Source: Poa pratensis
Lineage: Eukaryota; Streptophyta; Magnoliopsida; Poales; Poaceae
Direction of reading: 5' to 3'
Length of the DNA stretch: 64,000 nt
Assembly (NCBI GenBank): GCA_947311845.1
Contig: CAMZMU010000062.1
Coordinates: 52,077,365 to 52,141,364 of the forward strand
Shown in pieces: positions 21,738-34,008 of this stretch. Numbering within the stretch: the first letter of the stretch is position 1; every line of letters begins with the position of its first letter. The notes beneath the pieces are model-generated. The model saw nothing but the letters and a program-made list of their open reading frames with translations, was not told where the DNA came from and made no database searches. A program made the position numbers and the translations under genes.

Positions 21738-22260
21738 ATTCTTTTAGAGGTAGTGGGCTAAATTATAAGTTTTAGTACTAGCTTCATTTCATAATTTAGT
21801 GTGTTCTACATTTTGTCAACTTCATACTAAATATAGAGAATATTGTGTCTACAAGACCAAATTACTACTCTATTTATTTATTTGTTGTTGTTTGAGCATT
21901 TTTTTATATTGGTAATTTTTTATTTGGCAAAATCTTCAGTAAGAATAAAGCTATTGCTTTGATTTTCAAATTAGCTCGTAGTTACCACCTATACTGGAGT
22001 GATATTATCCAAAAGTTTTACCTCGCAAACAGGAGAGATGATCGGTAAAAATGTAGATATAAATCTCCTCTCTAATTTCCTCAAGGAGTAAAATCATTGG
22101 AGGGGTAGAAAGAAAGCAGGCAACAAAAGGTCAAAATGTTGCCGAAAATTTTGCCAAAGGTTTGCAAAACCATAGTGGAAGAAGGCACATTAAAATAGTC
22201 CCGAAAATCCAACCATTATGGAATTGTACTAAACGGGTTGATCCTCCCCTCTAGGTGTGT

Positions 22261-22305
<45 letters not shown>

Positions 22306-24062
22306 GCCGCTGCTTGGGGTCAGGCACCGGTAGTATGCGATACCTATGGGGGGCAAGTTGAGTAGGCAACGCCAAAAAAATTCTGCTTCAAAGTCGACCT
22401 ATACTTAGATAGGAAAAAACGAAACTTTGGTTCTCTAACTGTAGATCAATTTTTGAGCTGAAATATTTTGGACTTGTACAAAAAGCCTGTAAGCATGTTG
22501 TAATTGTTTCAGATTTTTAACAATTTGTAAATATGATTTTTGTGACATGATCATATGGTAACACACTCTATACAGACTGCTAGGCCCCCTCCCGAACTCG
22601 GAAAAGAGCGGTACTACCGGCATCACACCCGGTAATACAGGAGCTGGGAATAGCCGAAAAATGTACGGCCAAAACATCCATAACAAACCAAGCTTGTTGA
22701 AAAGATAACAACAACCTACATCCAACAAAAAAATACCAGGCCAAAACATCCATTCAAACACGGCCAAATCGCCGATCACCAGACGGGTTATAGAGTTTGG
22801 AAAGTTTTCGGTCCAAATACTTTGGACAACATGATTTCCTCCTACACCAAAGCCGCAAGCTCATGAGCCGGCTTGTTACAATCCTTTTTGGAAATTTTAA
22901 GAAATAGTAAGAGGGAAAATACCAAGAAGATAAATATGTGAAACCTTAAGAAGTGAAGCACCGGCAAAATGCTCAACATAAAAATATAACAAGAATTTCA
23001 TATGAAATGTGTTTTTGATGAACTTGAGCTTGTCACGAAGATCACGACAAATACCAAAACTCACATAAATAAATTTCAAATAACAACCAAGTAAGATGAT
23101 GTCAAGAATGTAAAGGTTTGAGCTTTTTACAAACAATACAATCAAACTACTCACTCAAGAGCCACCCTCGATAGACGATAGTACGACTATCGATTTTATA
23201 ACCCGTTCTTCCAACTAACACCATGAGTCATTAAAATATAAAACCTATCTAGCTTAGACCTTTGCTCTATCTTCATAATGATGATGTCTTGAAGATAACA
23301 TGAATGATTAGACAAAACTCTTCTTTAAGAAATACTTGCTACAGCCTCAACAATCTCATGACCATTATTCCAATAACCCTTGAATAGGAACTTGGTCATC
23401 ACATACTTTTCTTCTTGATTCATCAAATATATCTAAATAATCAATGATCTTTATGCAAAAAAACTCATGCCATACATTATCTTTATGGAAATCAACCTTC
23501 AATCCAACATATGTTTTCAAGCATTGCATGTGCACAAACCCTTCGAGTAATGCAATAATTAGTCCATAGAAATTGTCATTAATTATAAAAACCACACATG
23601 GGGCACCATGCACTTCCACGTGCTCCACCACTGATAGCACGTGTAGTACTTCATGACTCGATGATGTAAAAAAATGGCAAAAAATATGACATCCGCTAGG
23701 CGATAAAATCAAACTCGCGTTGAATGTCAAAGGAAAAAGCCGATGACACCCACCAACACCACTGATCATAGCACGGTAAGGGAAACTTGAAGGAAAACGG
23801 CGACTAGAGTGGGTGAATTGACGACTATAAGAAACAATTCATTGATTGTAGGGAAGTGCAGATACATAGTATTCTAAAAAAATCCTATATGTCAATGTTA
23901 CAGTAGATGGCAAGATTTTTTGCATAGTAAAAAGAGATCCTAATATACCCAAAGTAAATAATAAGATCAATAAGAATAATAATAGAGCAGAGATTTGCTA
24001 TGAGGGGTAACTGATTTTTGCAAAGATTTAGATATTCACTTCAAAAGAATATATGTAGTAGG
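21738..24062. other. Unassigned intergenic DNA
   Basis: The first 250 bases belong to the duplicated 3' flank of the RBR gene. After that I see no gene, no LTR ends and no recognised transposon. A 15-bp direct repeat (GGCCAAAACATCCAT) occurs near 22667 and 22740. A 134-codon open frame on the minus strand (23769-23365) resembles nothing I know and is probably chance. Confidence 0.5.
22255..22304 (+). repeat. (GT)n microsatellite followed by a run of 30 G
   Basis: About ten GT units run into an uninterrupted G30 tract (22275-22304). Such a run could form a G-quadruplex and is also a typical place for assembly length errors. Confidence 0.9.
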
Positions 24063-25769
24063 TGTTGGAGATATGCCCTAGAGGCAATTAATAAAGATAT
24101 TTTATTTTCATATCTCAAATGTTCGTAATATGTTTTATACCATGCTATAACTGTATTAAGCAGAAACATTAATACACGTGTGGTACGTAAACAACCAGGT
24201 CCCTAGTAGACTCTATTTAGCTAGTCCATTGTGCAATTGATGATCGAGGTTTCCCGATCATGTGACATTTATGTCAGTTGACAATGGAGTCATGTCATTG
24301 GGAGAATGATGTGGTGGACACACCCAATATTTGTAGGACGTAGTCATTACGCCTTCGACGTGAGATCAACTCTAATTACTATTTCTGAAAGATACTTTGA
24401 TTGCATCAAACGTCATATCTTAATAGTGTGACAATAACGGTGTTCCTCTCGGGTATCGGAAGGGAGTATGTTAAGACGAGGGATCAAGAGCAGGATTTGC
24501 CAATCCACATAGCAGGATAGATACTCTGGGCCCACTCGGTGATATTACGTCAATGAGCTTGCAAGCATGTGACTAGGTCACGAGGACGTGACATCACGGA
24601 CGAGTAAAGAATAGTATTGTCGGTAACGAGATCGAGCTAGGTATCGCGATGCCTGAGATCGAGTCTCGGACAAACTAAGTATCGCCAGGCAAAAGGTTTA
24701 AGACTTGACGTCTAAGGTTCGAACGACAAAGTTATTCGTGATGCACAGGGACTATCATAGCCATCCAGGTTTCCTTGATAGTCATTGATCGGAGAACGCG
24801 TCTCGATCATGTATGTAGTATTCTCGAACCGCTAGGGTGACACACTTAAGGGGAGTGACGTTTATTTTGGACGCAGAAGAGAAAATAGAGAGAAGAACAC
24901 CGGAAGTGTTCCGGAGCATTTCGATGGAGTTCGGGAGCATCCGATAAGGATCGGAGGGCAACGAAATAGTTTTCAGAGCCGAAATAAATTAGATAATATG
25001 TATTTAATATTAATTAATGTAATTAATAGTTAAATATATTTTATTTATTTATTTTCGGATTTATTGGCAGCCCCAACTCTAAATGGGCATTCCCATGGGA
25101 AGAAGACCCATGAGGGGGGGAACTTCCCCCCCCCCCCCCTGGTGCGGATTGGGATGGCAGCCCTAGCGCGCACCTAGGCTGGCGCATCAGGTGGTGGTGC
25201 GGCTGGTGTGGGAATAATCCCACACCGCCAAGCCACCAAGCCTGGCAGCCTCCCTCCACCTATATATAGAGGTGCCCCTTGCCATTGAAAATACACCAGA
25301 AATTCTCTCTCTCGCGGTTTAGACGTGGCTCCGCAATTGGGGCTACGCACGGGTTGAGGTTTTCTCCACCATATGCACACCGCTGTGCTGCTGGTTCCCT
25401 ACGGCCCAAGTCTTCTATTTCTGCTGCTCGGCTGGATCGGAGCCCGGAGGTCGTCATCTTCACCATATGTGTGTGAAGCCCTGCAAGGCGCCATGTTTGG
25501 GGCGCCTGGAGGAGTTCGCCTCCACCACCATGAGGTCGGTGTCACCACCGTCATCGCCGTCTTCGTCGCGCCAAGATCTTCGTGACCTCGAGGTCGGCTA
25601 CGTCATCTACTTCGACAACGCTTGTTGCGGGAGCGTAATCCCCGCTATCGGTCTACGAGGGTAACTATATCGATCTCCTCCGTTATAGTATATCTGCATA
25701 GTATAGATCCTGGCTAGTATTAGGTTTTCGTTGCTCGGAATTTTTTGTTTTCTGCTGCGATTCCCAACA
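24063..25769 (+). mobile_element. Copia (Angela/BARE-like) 5' LTR
   Basis: The LTR starts TGTTGGAGATATGCCC and ends GATTCCCAACA, the typical ends of the Angela/BARE/WIS group. It has a TATATATAGA box at 25261-25270 and is followed after one base by a primer site. A related copy of the same family stands as a solo LTR at 41593-43377. No matching 3' LTR of this element is in the window: the element is cut by later insertions and truncated. Confidence 0.85.
25261..25270 (+). promoter_or_regulatory. TATA box of the Copia LTR
   Basis: TATATATAGA lies about 500 bases before the LTR end, just after a CCTCCCTCCACC stretch. It is the likely LTR promoter. Confidence 0.55.
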
Positions 25770-25770
25770 G

Positions 25771-25782
25771 TGGTATCAGAAC
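25771..25782 (+). other. Primer-binding site (initiator tRNA-Met type)
   Basis: TGGTATCAGAAC lies one base after the LTR end. It is the standard initiator-Met tRNA complement of plant Copia elements (TGGTATCAGAGC) with one change. Confidence 0.8.
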
Positions 25783-26086
25783 TCATGTTTATGAGGGCAT
25801 CGTTCTTTTAGAAGCTACCCTCTAGCGTGCACTTGCTTTGCCGGCGGCATTGAGCTGATGAAGCGGCCCGGACCGACTTTACGCGTACGCTTACGTGAGA
25901 CTGGTTCCACAACTGACATACGAATTGTACCGTATATGTCGCTGGCGCGTGTCTATCCCTCTCTCTTTAGTCGGCTTTGCATTTTCAATGGAGGGCCTGC
26001 ATGGGATATGAAATAGCGACTATTTGATCTCTGTTGTGATTATAGGTTCGTAGGTAAGAAACGGTTCTATTTACGAAAGCCCCAAG
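25783..26086 (+). mobile_element. Copia element interior, left part
   Basis: This is leader sequence after the primer site, with no gag frame. It is interrupted at 26086 by the Gypsy element. The last five bases, CCAAG (26082-26086), are the left target duplication. The interior resumes at 33501. Confidence 0.7.
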
Positions 26087-27605
26087 TGAAGACTCCCAAG
26101 TGCAGGAGATCAATTGTAGTACCTTTCGATTAGAAAAGATTGTCGAACCCACGAGGAGCTGAAGGTATTGGTTAGCTAGAATGATAAATAAAACAATGAA
26201 AGATGCAAGTGTTTTTGGGAATTTTGGTTGTATAGTTGCAATAAAATAAAATGCTGAAAATAAAATATGACAAGTGAAAGCTCTCAAAGAGAGAAAGCCC
26301 AATCCTCTATGCAGCAAGAGGACAAGCTCAAGTGTGTGTTTCTTATAAGTGGAGAACGTTCCCAAGGGCTACCTAGACTTCATGGCATAAATATTTCTAA
26401 ACAACAAGGTAACATTTTGTCAAGTTTTAATCTTCTTTGGACGGAGCCATAATTAGGGAAAGCTAAATAAATAAACTAAACCCCCTTATGATGGTTCTTA
26501 TGGCCAAGTAAATGACTGCACAAGAGTTATTAAGACATAAAGTCCCACCATAGCATTACACTCTAAGGTCCCCGATACTAATACCCTCATAATGCAACTT
26601 CATGACTCGGTCTCAGGTTTACATGTCCTCCCAAGTCTTCCTCACTCCATTACACTACGGTGCTCTCCTATGAGCCCATATAGGTGAAGTGATGTGCAGT
26701 CGACGTTCACACAACACCATCATAGAATTACATAAAAGATAAAAACTAGACAAAATACCAACACATGTTATATATAAATCATTGCCAATCCATCCTATGC
26801 CCCCAGGAACATGAGAGAACTACTCACAACGCAAAGACATGATATGATTCAATGGTATAAGTGATACAACACAATCTGAAAATATAATCTCACCCCAAAC
26901 AATGACAAGTAGCCAATCATACACAGGTAGAATAGCACTTAAACAATAGCTAGGGTTCGAACAATCTCAAACTATGAGGGGGATGAAGTGGATCACGAAG
27001 ATGGTGATGGAGATGGTGCTGGTCTTGACGGTGGTGTTGATGGAGACTCCGGAGGGGGATGGAGGAGCCTTCCGGAGGTGATTCCGGCGGTGTTTCCCCC
27101 CTCCGATCTTCTCCGGTGGCAGCCTTCTGTCTCCTGTTTTGTGGTTTTGTGTTTCTCCGCCGCCTCCTCGCGAAACTCCTCAGGGGACTATTTTTATAGA
27201 CGTTTTTAGGTCAAGACGAAGCCACGGAGACGAAAACGGACGGCATCGGAGCCACGAGGAATAAAAGAGGTGGTCCCAGACGGCCAAGGAATCTGGCCGC
27301 GTGGGACCATCTATTTTCTTCCTCGGACTTCCTTTTTCACCGATCTTGGCTCGTACGTCTTCTTATTTCCAAATATTGGGCCCCGTAAAATCTTAGGTCA
27401 TTTGGACGTCGTTTGGTCCCTGAAAGTCAAAAACATGGAAAAAGGGGTTTTCTGGTTCTGCAGGGTTAATTCCAAATAAATGGGGAAACTGTGAATTATC
27501 CCCTAAAATCATTATAAAACATAAATATAACCCATATATGATGCAAATAAGTTGGAATATCAAGTAATAAAATGTAAAGTTCATGTATGCATTTTACATG
27601 CATCA
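26087..27605 (-). mobile_element. 3' LTR of the pol-less Gypsy element
   Basis: The plus-strand sequence runs from TGAAGACTCCC to ACATGCATCA. Its partner is 31980-33495. The minus-strand TATA-like TCTATAAAAATAG is near 27190-27202. Confidence 0.9.
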
Positions 27606-27620
27606 ACATCCCCAAGCTTA
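27606..27620 (-). other. Polypurine tract next to the left LTR
   Basis: Read on the minus strand, TAAGCTTGGGGATGT directly precedes the LTR start TGATGCATG. This is the plus-strand priming site of the element. Confidence 0.75.
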
Positions 27621-30600
27621 ACCAATACTCGTCCTCGAGTATGAAGGTGATAAAACTAACATGGACTTTGCATTTTAATACTATCAATGGATATCAAAGA
27701 TGATTACTATTGCTACATAGAGTCAAATGATTCATTCTCAAAGGAGTAGCAATATACAAGATAGATTATGAAGTGATATCAAATATTCAATGTAAGGATG
27801 TTCAATGATAATTCACAAAGTGTAACATAGAAGAAAGTACTATGGACCAAATGTATGCATAATGAAAAGTAAAAACATCCTATAATGGTCATAGAGTATT
27901 CTATGAAATCTGAATATAAAAGGTGGACACTTTGGAAAGATATATAAATGAGTAGAGGTAAAACATGAATAAGTTTCATCTAACTTCCAAATGCTTCTAC
28001 TTAAGTTAATGTTTGCAATGTGGTATTCATTGGTGTCAAGCTCTCATTACCCCTATCATAGCATCTTGAATGGTTAAAGTTTAAAGTGAAAGCAAATATG
28101 AGTAGTGTGCTTGACAAAGTATGGGTTGAATGTCTCATGCCCCGTGAATACGAGTACCTACACCACGGTGTTACTCAACTTGGGACACAAAAGCAAGTTC
28201 AAGTTAAGGTCATTGTAAGTAATATAATAGCGTCATCAAGAGCGTCAACTGGGGTACCTCTTGTCCCAGGACATGGAACAAGCCCATGTCAAAATGACAA
28301 GACAAACAAACAAAATGAACAATCTCACACCCTTTTTATTTACTATTGGTATAGCTTTTTATTGTGGGGTGCATCACTGAAGGTTCACCATAGCATGTAA
28401 GTAAATTTCCACCATGAATGATGCATGGCTTAGATTAGCGGCCCAGGCGTCTCTCTAGCCATTTATACAAACTCATTAAACTTACTAAGTTTCCGCATTT
28501 ATTTGGCACCATGATAAGCATCCATAAACAAAAGTACATGATATCAACAAAATATAAAGAGCACGTTGAAAGCTTGCCATGTGACAGCACATATGAGCTA
28601 ACTCCCAACCAAGACTCTTGTCAAGCTCACAACTTCATAATTTTAATCACAATGGGTCATGTTTATTAAGTGCAATAAAAGTAAGTGTGCATCAAGTTCG
28701 TGAGAGCTCTTTAACCAACTTTTCCCATAACAATCAATAACATAAGCATTTTAATTCAGAAGTATAGATAATACAAAATAACATGATAAACATACTCGGA
28801 ATAGCATAAAGCTAATAGGTAGATATGGTGGACTCACTGGAAAAACTTTGGTTGAAGGTGTTGGAAAACAAGTTTTTACTTGTTGGAATTTTTGGGCTAG
28901 CAAGAGGGAGAAAGTTGACCGTCTAAATGCATGCATAAGTGTCCATAGAACTAACCAATCCATGTTAAACAAAGTAAAGTAACATTCAGCATCAAAACAT
29001 GAATAAAAGATAGCTCTTGATAAAACACTTGCAAATTAATACTCATTAAAAACATATGAATCATGCAACTATATGTATCTTTTTGAATCAACTCAAACAT
29101 CCCTTTCCCAATCTTTTTAATAGCATCCAACTTAATTCAACCCAAATTTCCAGTAGCTCTCTCATATATAAATGATAGTGGTGGTCTCAAGACAAACAAA
29201 AATCAAACCGAAATAAAAAGCAAATAAAAGACGCTCCAAGTTTATGCGATAAAGTGCATTGATCGAAAAACAGAAGTTAGACGTGTGCAAACCGAGAGTG
29301 TGTTGGTCCAGTGGGGTTGTCTTCACATCCCCAAGCTTATGGTCTTCACCATCCTTGGATAGCTCTTGGTGCATCTCCTCTAATCCCTGTGAAAAAACTT
29401 CAAAACACCGTTTCTCCCATTTCTTTTCTGTGGGGTGACATTAGTAGTGATAGACAAATGAATTGCTTGCTGCATAAAATCCTTAAACAAAAATTCATAT
29501 GAATGTCCAGAAAGTGTATAATGTTGTATGCCTACTTATAAACTCAATTGATCAAAAAGATTCAAGTTAAAAGTTCAAAGAATGCATCAAACAAAATGGG
29601 ACAGAATCTGTCCAGAAAAACAGCAGCAGCAAAACGCATTTTTCTACCCTACTTAAATATGTCGAAAAATTCTGAAAAAATTCATGCTTACAGAGGATGA
29701 AAAGTTGCAACTACAGTTCAAATATCAGCTCATTCGGAGTTACAGAATAGGAATTAAAAATCATACCGTGCACAGATTCGTGCTGGAATAAAATCTCCGA
29801 ATACAATAAGCAACTTTTTCAACCAAAATGGGTAAAACTTGGCACTTTATTAAAAATTCCAGAAACAAAACTAAAAACTAAGTCTCTTGTTACAGCAAGA
29901 GGACACAAAGAAAATAAAAATAAAAACAACCGGGTTGCCTCCCGTAAAGCGCTTTCTTTATAGCCATATAGCTAGGCTTACTTACTTGGTATCAAGATGG
30001 TTGGAGTGAGGTGGCTTGGCATCCCCAAGCTTGAATTCTTGTACTTATTTGATATATGTAGGGTGAGCCTAGGGGTAACATCCCCAAGCTTGAGTTTTGT
30101 CCCTCTTGATCTTGTTCATCACCCTCAACTCTTCCACTTGAAAATTCTCTTTACACAAAACTCATCATAAAACTTGATTAGAGGGGTTAGTGTCTCCATA
30201 AATTAAATCCACATAGGTACAGCAAAGACATATCATGAGTTGATTCTAAACATTAATTACTGTTACTATGGTTGTGTATTGTTCTTTGATCAAAAGAACC
30301 ACACAAAACACAAGTAATGAGAGTAATGCAAAATAAAGACATAATCTGTCAAAAACTGGACAGCCCGTAAAGAGTGAATTTTCAGAGGCACTTACGTTGC
30401 TCAAATCAGAAAATTTTTAACTAATGAAATGTGTAATAATACTGAATATTGCTGTCGTAAAATTTCAGGTCAAAATTCCTCTTCTGTGATTTTTAACATT
30501 TTTCGCAGTGAAGCTTAGGAATCTGTTTTCTGGACAGCAAATCACTATTGTCTGATCCACCTCTCAAAAGAGGTTATTCTTGCCATAAAGATGAAAAATA

Positions 30601-31000
30601 AGATACAAAGGTGATGTTACAGTAGTAAACAAGCACCTTGACTCAAAAACCAAAACTTAAACTGAAGATAAAAATAAAAAAGAAACAAAATGAACCAAGA
30701 AAGAATCAAGAGAAACAAACAAAGAGAAAGAAAATATTTTTGTTGTTTTTGATTTAGTAAAAAGGCAAAAGAAGAAGCAAATATATACAACATAAACACT
30801 CTTTTTATTTGGTTTTAGCTTTGGGAAAAGTTTTAATGATAGAGACTTTGCAATGGTTCCATTGGCATGAACAACACATGTTCAAGGTCGACCCCAACTT
30901 CTCCATTACTCATCCTTCTCATTTACTTTCCCAAATTTTATATAAAGTGAAAATCTTAAACTAGCAATTAGAAAACAGTAGGTAAAGTTATTTCACATGT
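27606..31000 (-). mobile_element. Non-coding interior of the pol-less Gypsy element
   Basis: This long stretch has no real gene on either strand. It carries four copies of CCCCAAGCTT on the plus strand (27610, 29329, 30023 and 30082). The first, with its neighbours, forms the polypurine tract beside the LTR. A block near 29937 (GGGTTGCCTCCCGTAAAGCG) is shared with the second Gypsy element near 38183. In autonomous relatives the pol genes would lie between gag and this region. Confidence 0.7.
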
Positions 31001-31002
31001 TT

Positions 31003-31914
31003 TCAAGATATAAAGGTGTGCCCTAACAGAATAGGAAATAAAAGCATAAAGAGCACACCACAAAACATTAAACCATTAACTTTTAAGTCTAACTCTTTTC
31101 CTATGCATTGGCATTTTATATATGAATAAATAGCGGTGTAATGATCAGTAGGTTGCATTTTAAATAACATAGAAGCATAAAGATAAGCCTTTCTTCCTCT
31201 CTCATAATAGTTACAAGTAGTGGAAACAAATTTGACAAAAGTACTATTAGATTGGTGCAACTTTGCAAACTTAGGAACATATAGAGGATTATTAAATTTA
31301 TCATGTGAGCTATTAGTGTTTTCCTCTCTCAAAATAATTGCAAGAAGCACCATAAACATGATGGTTATGGGTGAAATGGTTATTAGTGTAAGATAATTTC
31401 AGCCCACATAAGTACTTTTCAACATATAAAAGCTTCTCCTCCATGGTGTGAATAGGAGAGTTCAAAAATAAAGTAGGACGTTCATAAGCTTCTTTAGGAG
31501 TAAAATATTTAAGAAAGAAAACCTCCCTCAAAATACTCCATTCAATAGTGATTTCTTCATCCAAAGACCTGAACCAAATACGAGCATTATCAGATAAAGA
31601 CAAATATAATAGCTTCCTTTTTACCGATCATCAGAAATACCAGGAAGCCTAAATAAACCACATATGTCTTCAATTGTCTCCACGTGTTCACGTGCAGACT
31701 TAGTTCCATCCCCTGTAAATGGATCTTTCATAACACTTTTAACATGACCAACGGGAATTTTAAATCCCACTTTAGGTACCTCAGACACAGTAGTTTCAAC
31801 AGCTTTAGGAGCAATAGCATAAGCACTTTCATATAAAGCAAGATACAGCGAGGCACGATTCATAAATGCCATAGTAACAATGAGATAAAACAGTAAATAA
31901 AATTCAGCTTTCAA
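31003..31914 (-). pseudogene. Degenerate Gypsy gag
   Basis: Minus-strand frames at 31914-31621 and 31603-31313 together show the capsid region of a Gypsy gag (DPFTGDGTKSAREHVETIEDICGLFRLPGIS, given here in meaning as the usual N-terminal helix set, then LSLSDNARIWFRSL and KYFTPKEAYERP). The two halves are in different frames, with the break near 31610-31620. Sequence after 31313 is too decayed to align. No protease or pol follows. It cannot encode a full capsid protein. Confidence 0.75.
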
Positions 31915-31950
31915 GTTTCCTTACCAAACTTCTTACCAATAGCGCTACGC

Positions 31951-31968
31951 TCCCCGGCAACGGCGCCA
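31951..31968 (-). other. Primer-binding site matching tRNA-Asp
   Basis: The plus strand reads TCCCCGGCAACGGCGCCA, the 3' end of plant tRNA-Asp(GTC) including CCA. On the minus strand it is therefore an 18-base primer site. It stands 11 bases from the LTR edge at 31980. Confidence 0.85.
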
Positions 31969-31979
31969 GAAAAGTATCT

Positions 31980-33495
31980 TGATGACTCCCAAGTGCAGGA
32001 GATCAATTGTAGTACCTTTCGATTAGAAAAGGTTGTCGAACCCACGAGGAGCTGAAGGTATTGGTTAGCAAGAATGATAAATAAAACAATGAAAGATGCA
32101 AGTGTTTTTGAGATTTTGGTTGTATAGTTGCAATAAAATAAAATGCTGAAATAAAATATGACAAGTGAAAGCTCTCAAAGAGAGAAAGCCCAATCATCTA
32201 TGCAGCAAGAGGACAAGCTGAAGTGTGTGTTTCTTATAAGTGGAGAACGTTCCCAAGGGCTACCTAGACTTCATGGCATAAATATTTCTAAAACAACAAG
32301 GTAAACATTTTGTCAAGTTTTAATCTTCTTTGGACGGAGCCATAATTAGGGAAAGCTAAATAAATAAACTAAACCCCTTATGATGGTTCTTATGGCAAGT
32401 AAATGGCTGCACAAGAGTTATTAAGACATAAAGCCCCACCATAGCATTACACTCTAAGGTCCCGATACTAATACCCTCATAATGCAACTTCATGATTCGG
32501 TCTCAGGTTTACATGTCCTCTCAAGTCTTCCTCGCTCCATTACACTACGGTGCTCTCCTATGAGCCCATATAGGTGAAGTGATGTGCAGTCGACATTCGC
32601 ACAACACCATCATAGAATTACATAAATATAAAAACTAGACAAAATATCAACACGTGTTATAGATAAATCATTGCCAATCCATCCTATGCCCCTAGGAACA
32701 TGAGGGAACTACTCACAACGCAAAGACATGATATGATTCAATGGTATAAGTGATACAACACAATCTGAAAATATAATCTCACCCCCAAACAATGACAAGT
32801 AGCCAATCATACACAGGTAGAATAACACTTAAACAATAGCTAGGGTTCGAACAATCTCAAACTATGAGGGGGATGAAATGGATCACGAAGATGGTGATGG
32901 AGATGGTGCTGGTCTTGACAGTGGTGTTGATGGAGACTCTGGAGGGGGGATGGAGGAGCCTTCCAGAGGTGATTCCGGCGGCGTTTCCCCCTCCGATCTT
33001 CTCCGGTGGCAGCCTTCTGTCTCCTGTTTTGTGGTTTTGTGTTTCTCCGCCGCCTCCTCGCGAAACTCCTCGGGGGACTATTTTTATAGACGTTTTTAGG
33101 TCAAGACGAAGCCACGGAGACGAAAACAGACGGCATCGGAGCCACGAGGAATAAAAGAGGTGGTCCCACACGGCCAAGGAATCTGGCCGCGTGGGACCAT
33201 CTATTTTCTTCCTCGGACTTCCTTTTTCACGGATCCTTGGCTCTTACGTCTTCTTATTTCCAAATATTTGGCCCCGTAAAATCTTAGGTCATTTGGACGT
33301 CGTTTGGTACCTGAAAGTCAAAAACATGGAAAAGGGGGTTTTCTGTTTCTGCAGGGTTAATTCCAAATAAATGGGGAAAACTGTGAATTATCCCCTAAAA
33401 TCATTATAAAATAAATATAACCCATATATGATGCAAATAAGTTGGAGTATCAAGTAATAAAATGTAAAGTTCATGTATGCATTTTACATGCATCA
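31980..33495 (-). mobile_element. 5' LTR of the pol-less Gypsy element
   Basis: The 1516-bp LTR (plus strand TGATGACTCCC ... ACATGCATCA) has perfect TGATG/CATCA termini. A minus-strand TATA-like TCTATAAAAATAG lies near 33078-33090. Confidence 0.9.
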
Positions 33496-33500
33496 CCAAG

Positions 33501-34008
33501 CCACGTAAAATATGCAAAAGATAAAGTAGAAAGCGTCTAACTTTATTTTGCAGGGGCAATGTGATATGGTCACGGTAAGTTTTATGAATTGTTTATAAAC
33601 TGTCGGCGCAAAGGAAACCATTGGCACAAGGACCATATCATGTCGCATTACATTTAATGTGATGTTATTGTGTGCATCTTTTATTGTGTATATATATGGT
33701 TATATATTAGTTACACGGCGGTAGTAATATAAGATGATCCCTCCTAAAATACTATATAGTGTTCTCCCTTTAGCGTGCACCACCGAAAGTTCTCGATGCA
33801 AGGCAGGCCATGACGATCGGGTGTCAGACGTATCTGCGTTCGCATAACGTGGGTGTAAGCCACGTTGCACAAGCAATACGCTATAGGTTATTATGTCGAG
33901 CCTAGGATGTACAGACATGGCCTCGGAACACGGTGACCGAAAGGTCAAGCATGAGTCACAAAGTTGTTGTGATTGACATATCGATGTCTACATTTGAAGT
34001 TGTGCTGC
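33501..34008 (+). mobile_element. Copia element interior, right part
   Basis: This is the continuation of the Copia interior after the nested Gypsy element; it follows the second CCAAG copy. No coding frame is seen. It is cut at 34008 by the start of another Gypsy LTR. Confidence 0.55.

Larger units (their letters stand above)
16862..21990 (+). repeat. Segmental duplication, copy A
   Basis: This block aligns over its whole length with 52318-64000: 5' flank, all seven exons, introns and at least 550 bases of 3' flank including the TATTTATTTAT-rich sequence around 21870. The two copies are in the same orientation about 35 kb apart. The second copy is longer because of a Helitron and runs out of the window. 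Confidence 0.85.
26087..33495 (-). mobile_element. Complete pol-less Gypsy LTR retrotransposon (LARD-like)
   Basis: Two long direct LTRs bracket a 4374-bp interior and are flanked by a perfect 5-bp target duplication, CCAAG (26082-26086 and 33496-33500). The minus-strand orientation follows from the tRNA-Asp primer site next to the right LTR and the polypurine tract next to the left LTR. The interior has a degenerate gag and no reverse transcriptase, RNase H or integrase, so it would need enzymes from another element. About 25 differences are visible between the first 700 bases of the two LTRs, so the insertion is not very recent. It is nested in the Copia element. Confidence 0.9.

Noticed and set aside
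23365..23769. 134-codon minus-strand frame in unassigned DNA
   Set aside because: No family resemblance, no splice signals or flanking regulatory sequence; most likely chance or old transposon.
28086..28400. 104-codon plus-strand frame resembling a frame at 952-1173
   Set aside because: Both lie in the same non-coding interior of related Gypsy elements; the similarity is shared repeat sequence, not a gene.
31951..31968. tRNA-Asp-like sequence that might suggest a tRNA gene
   Set aside because: Only the 18 acceptor-end bases match, including CCA, which plant tRNA genes do not encode. It is the retroelement primer site.
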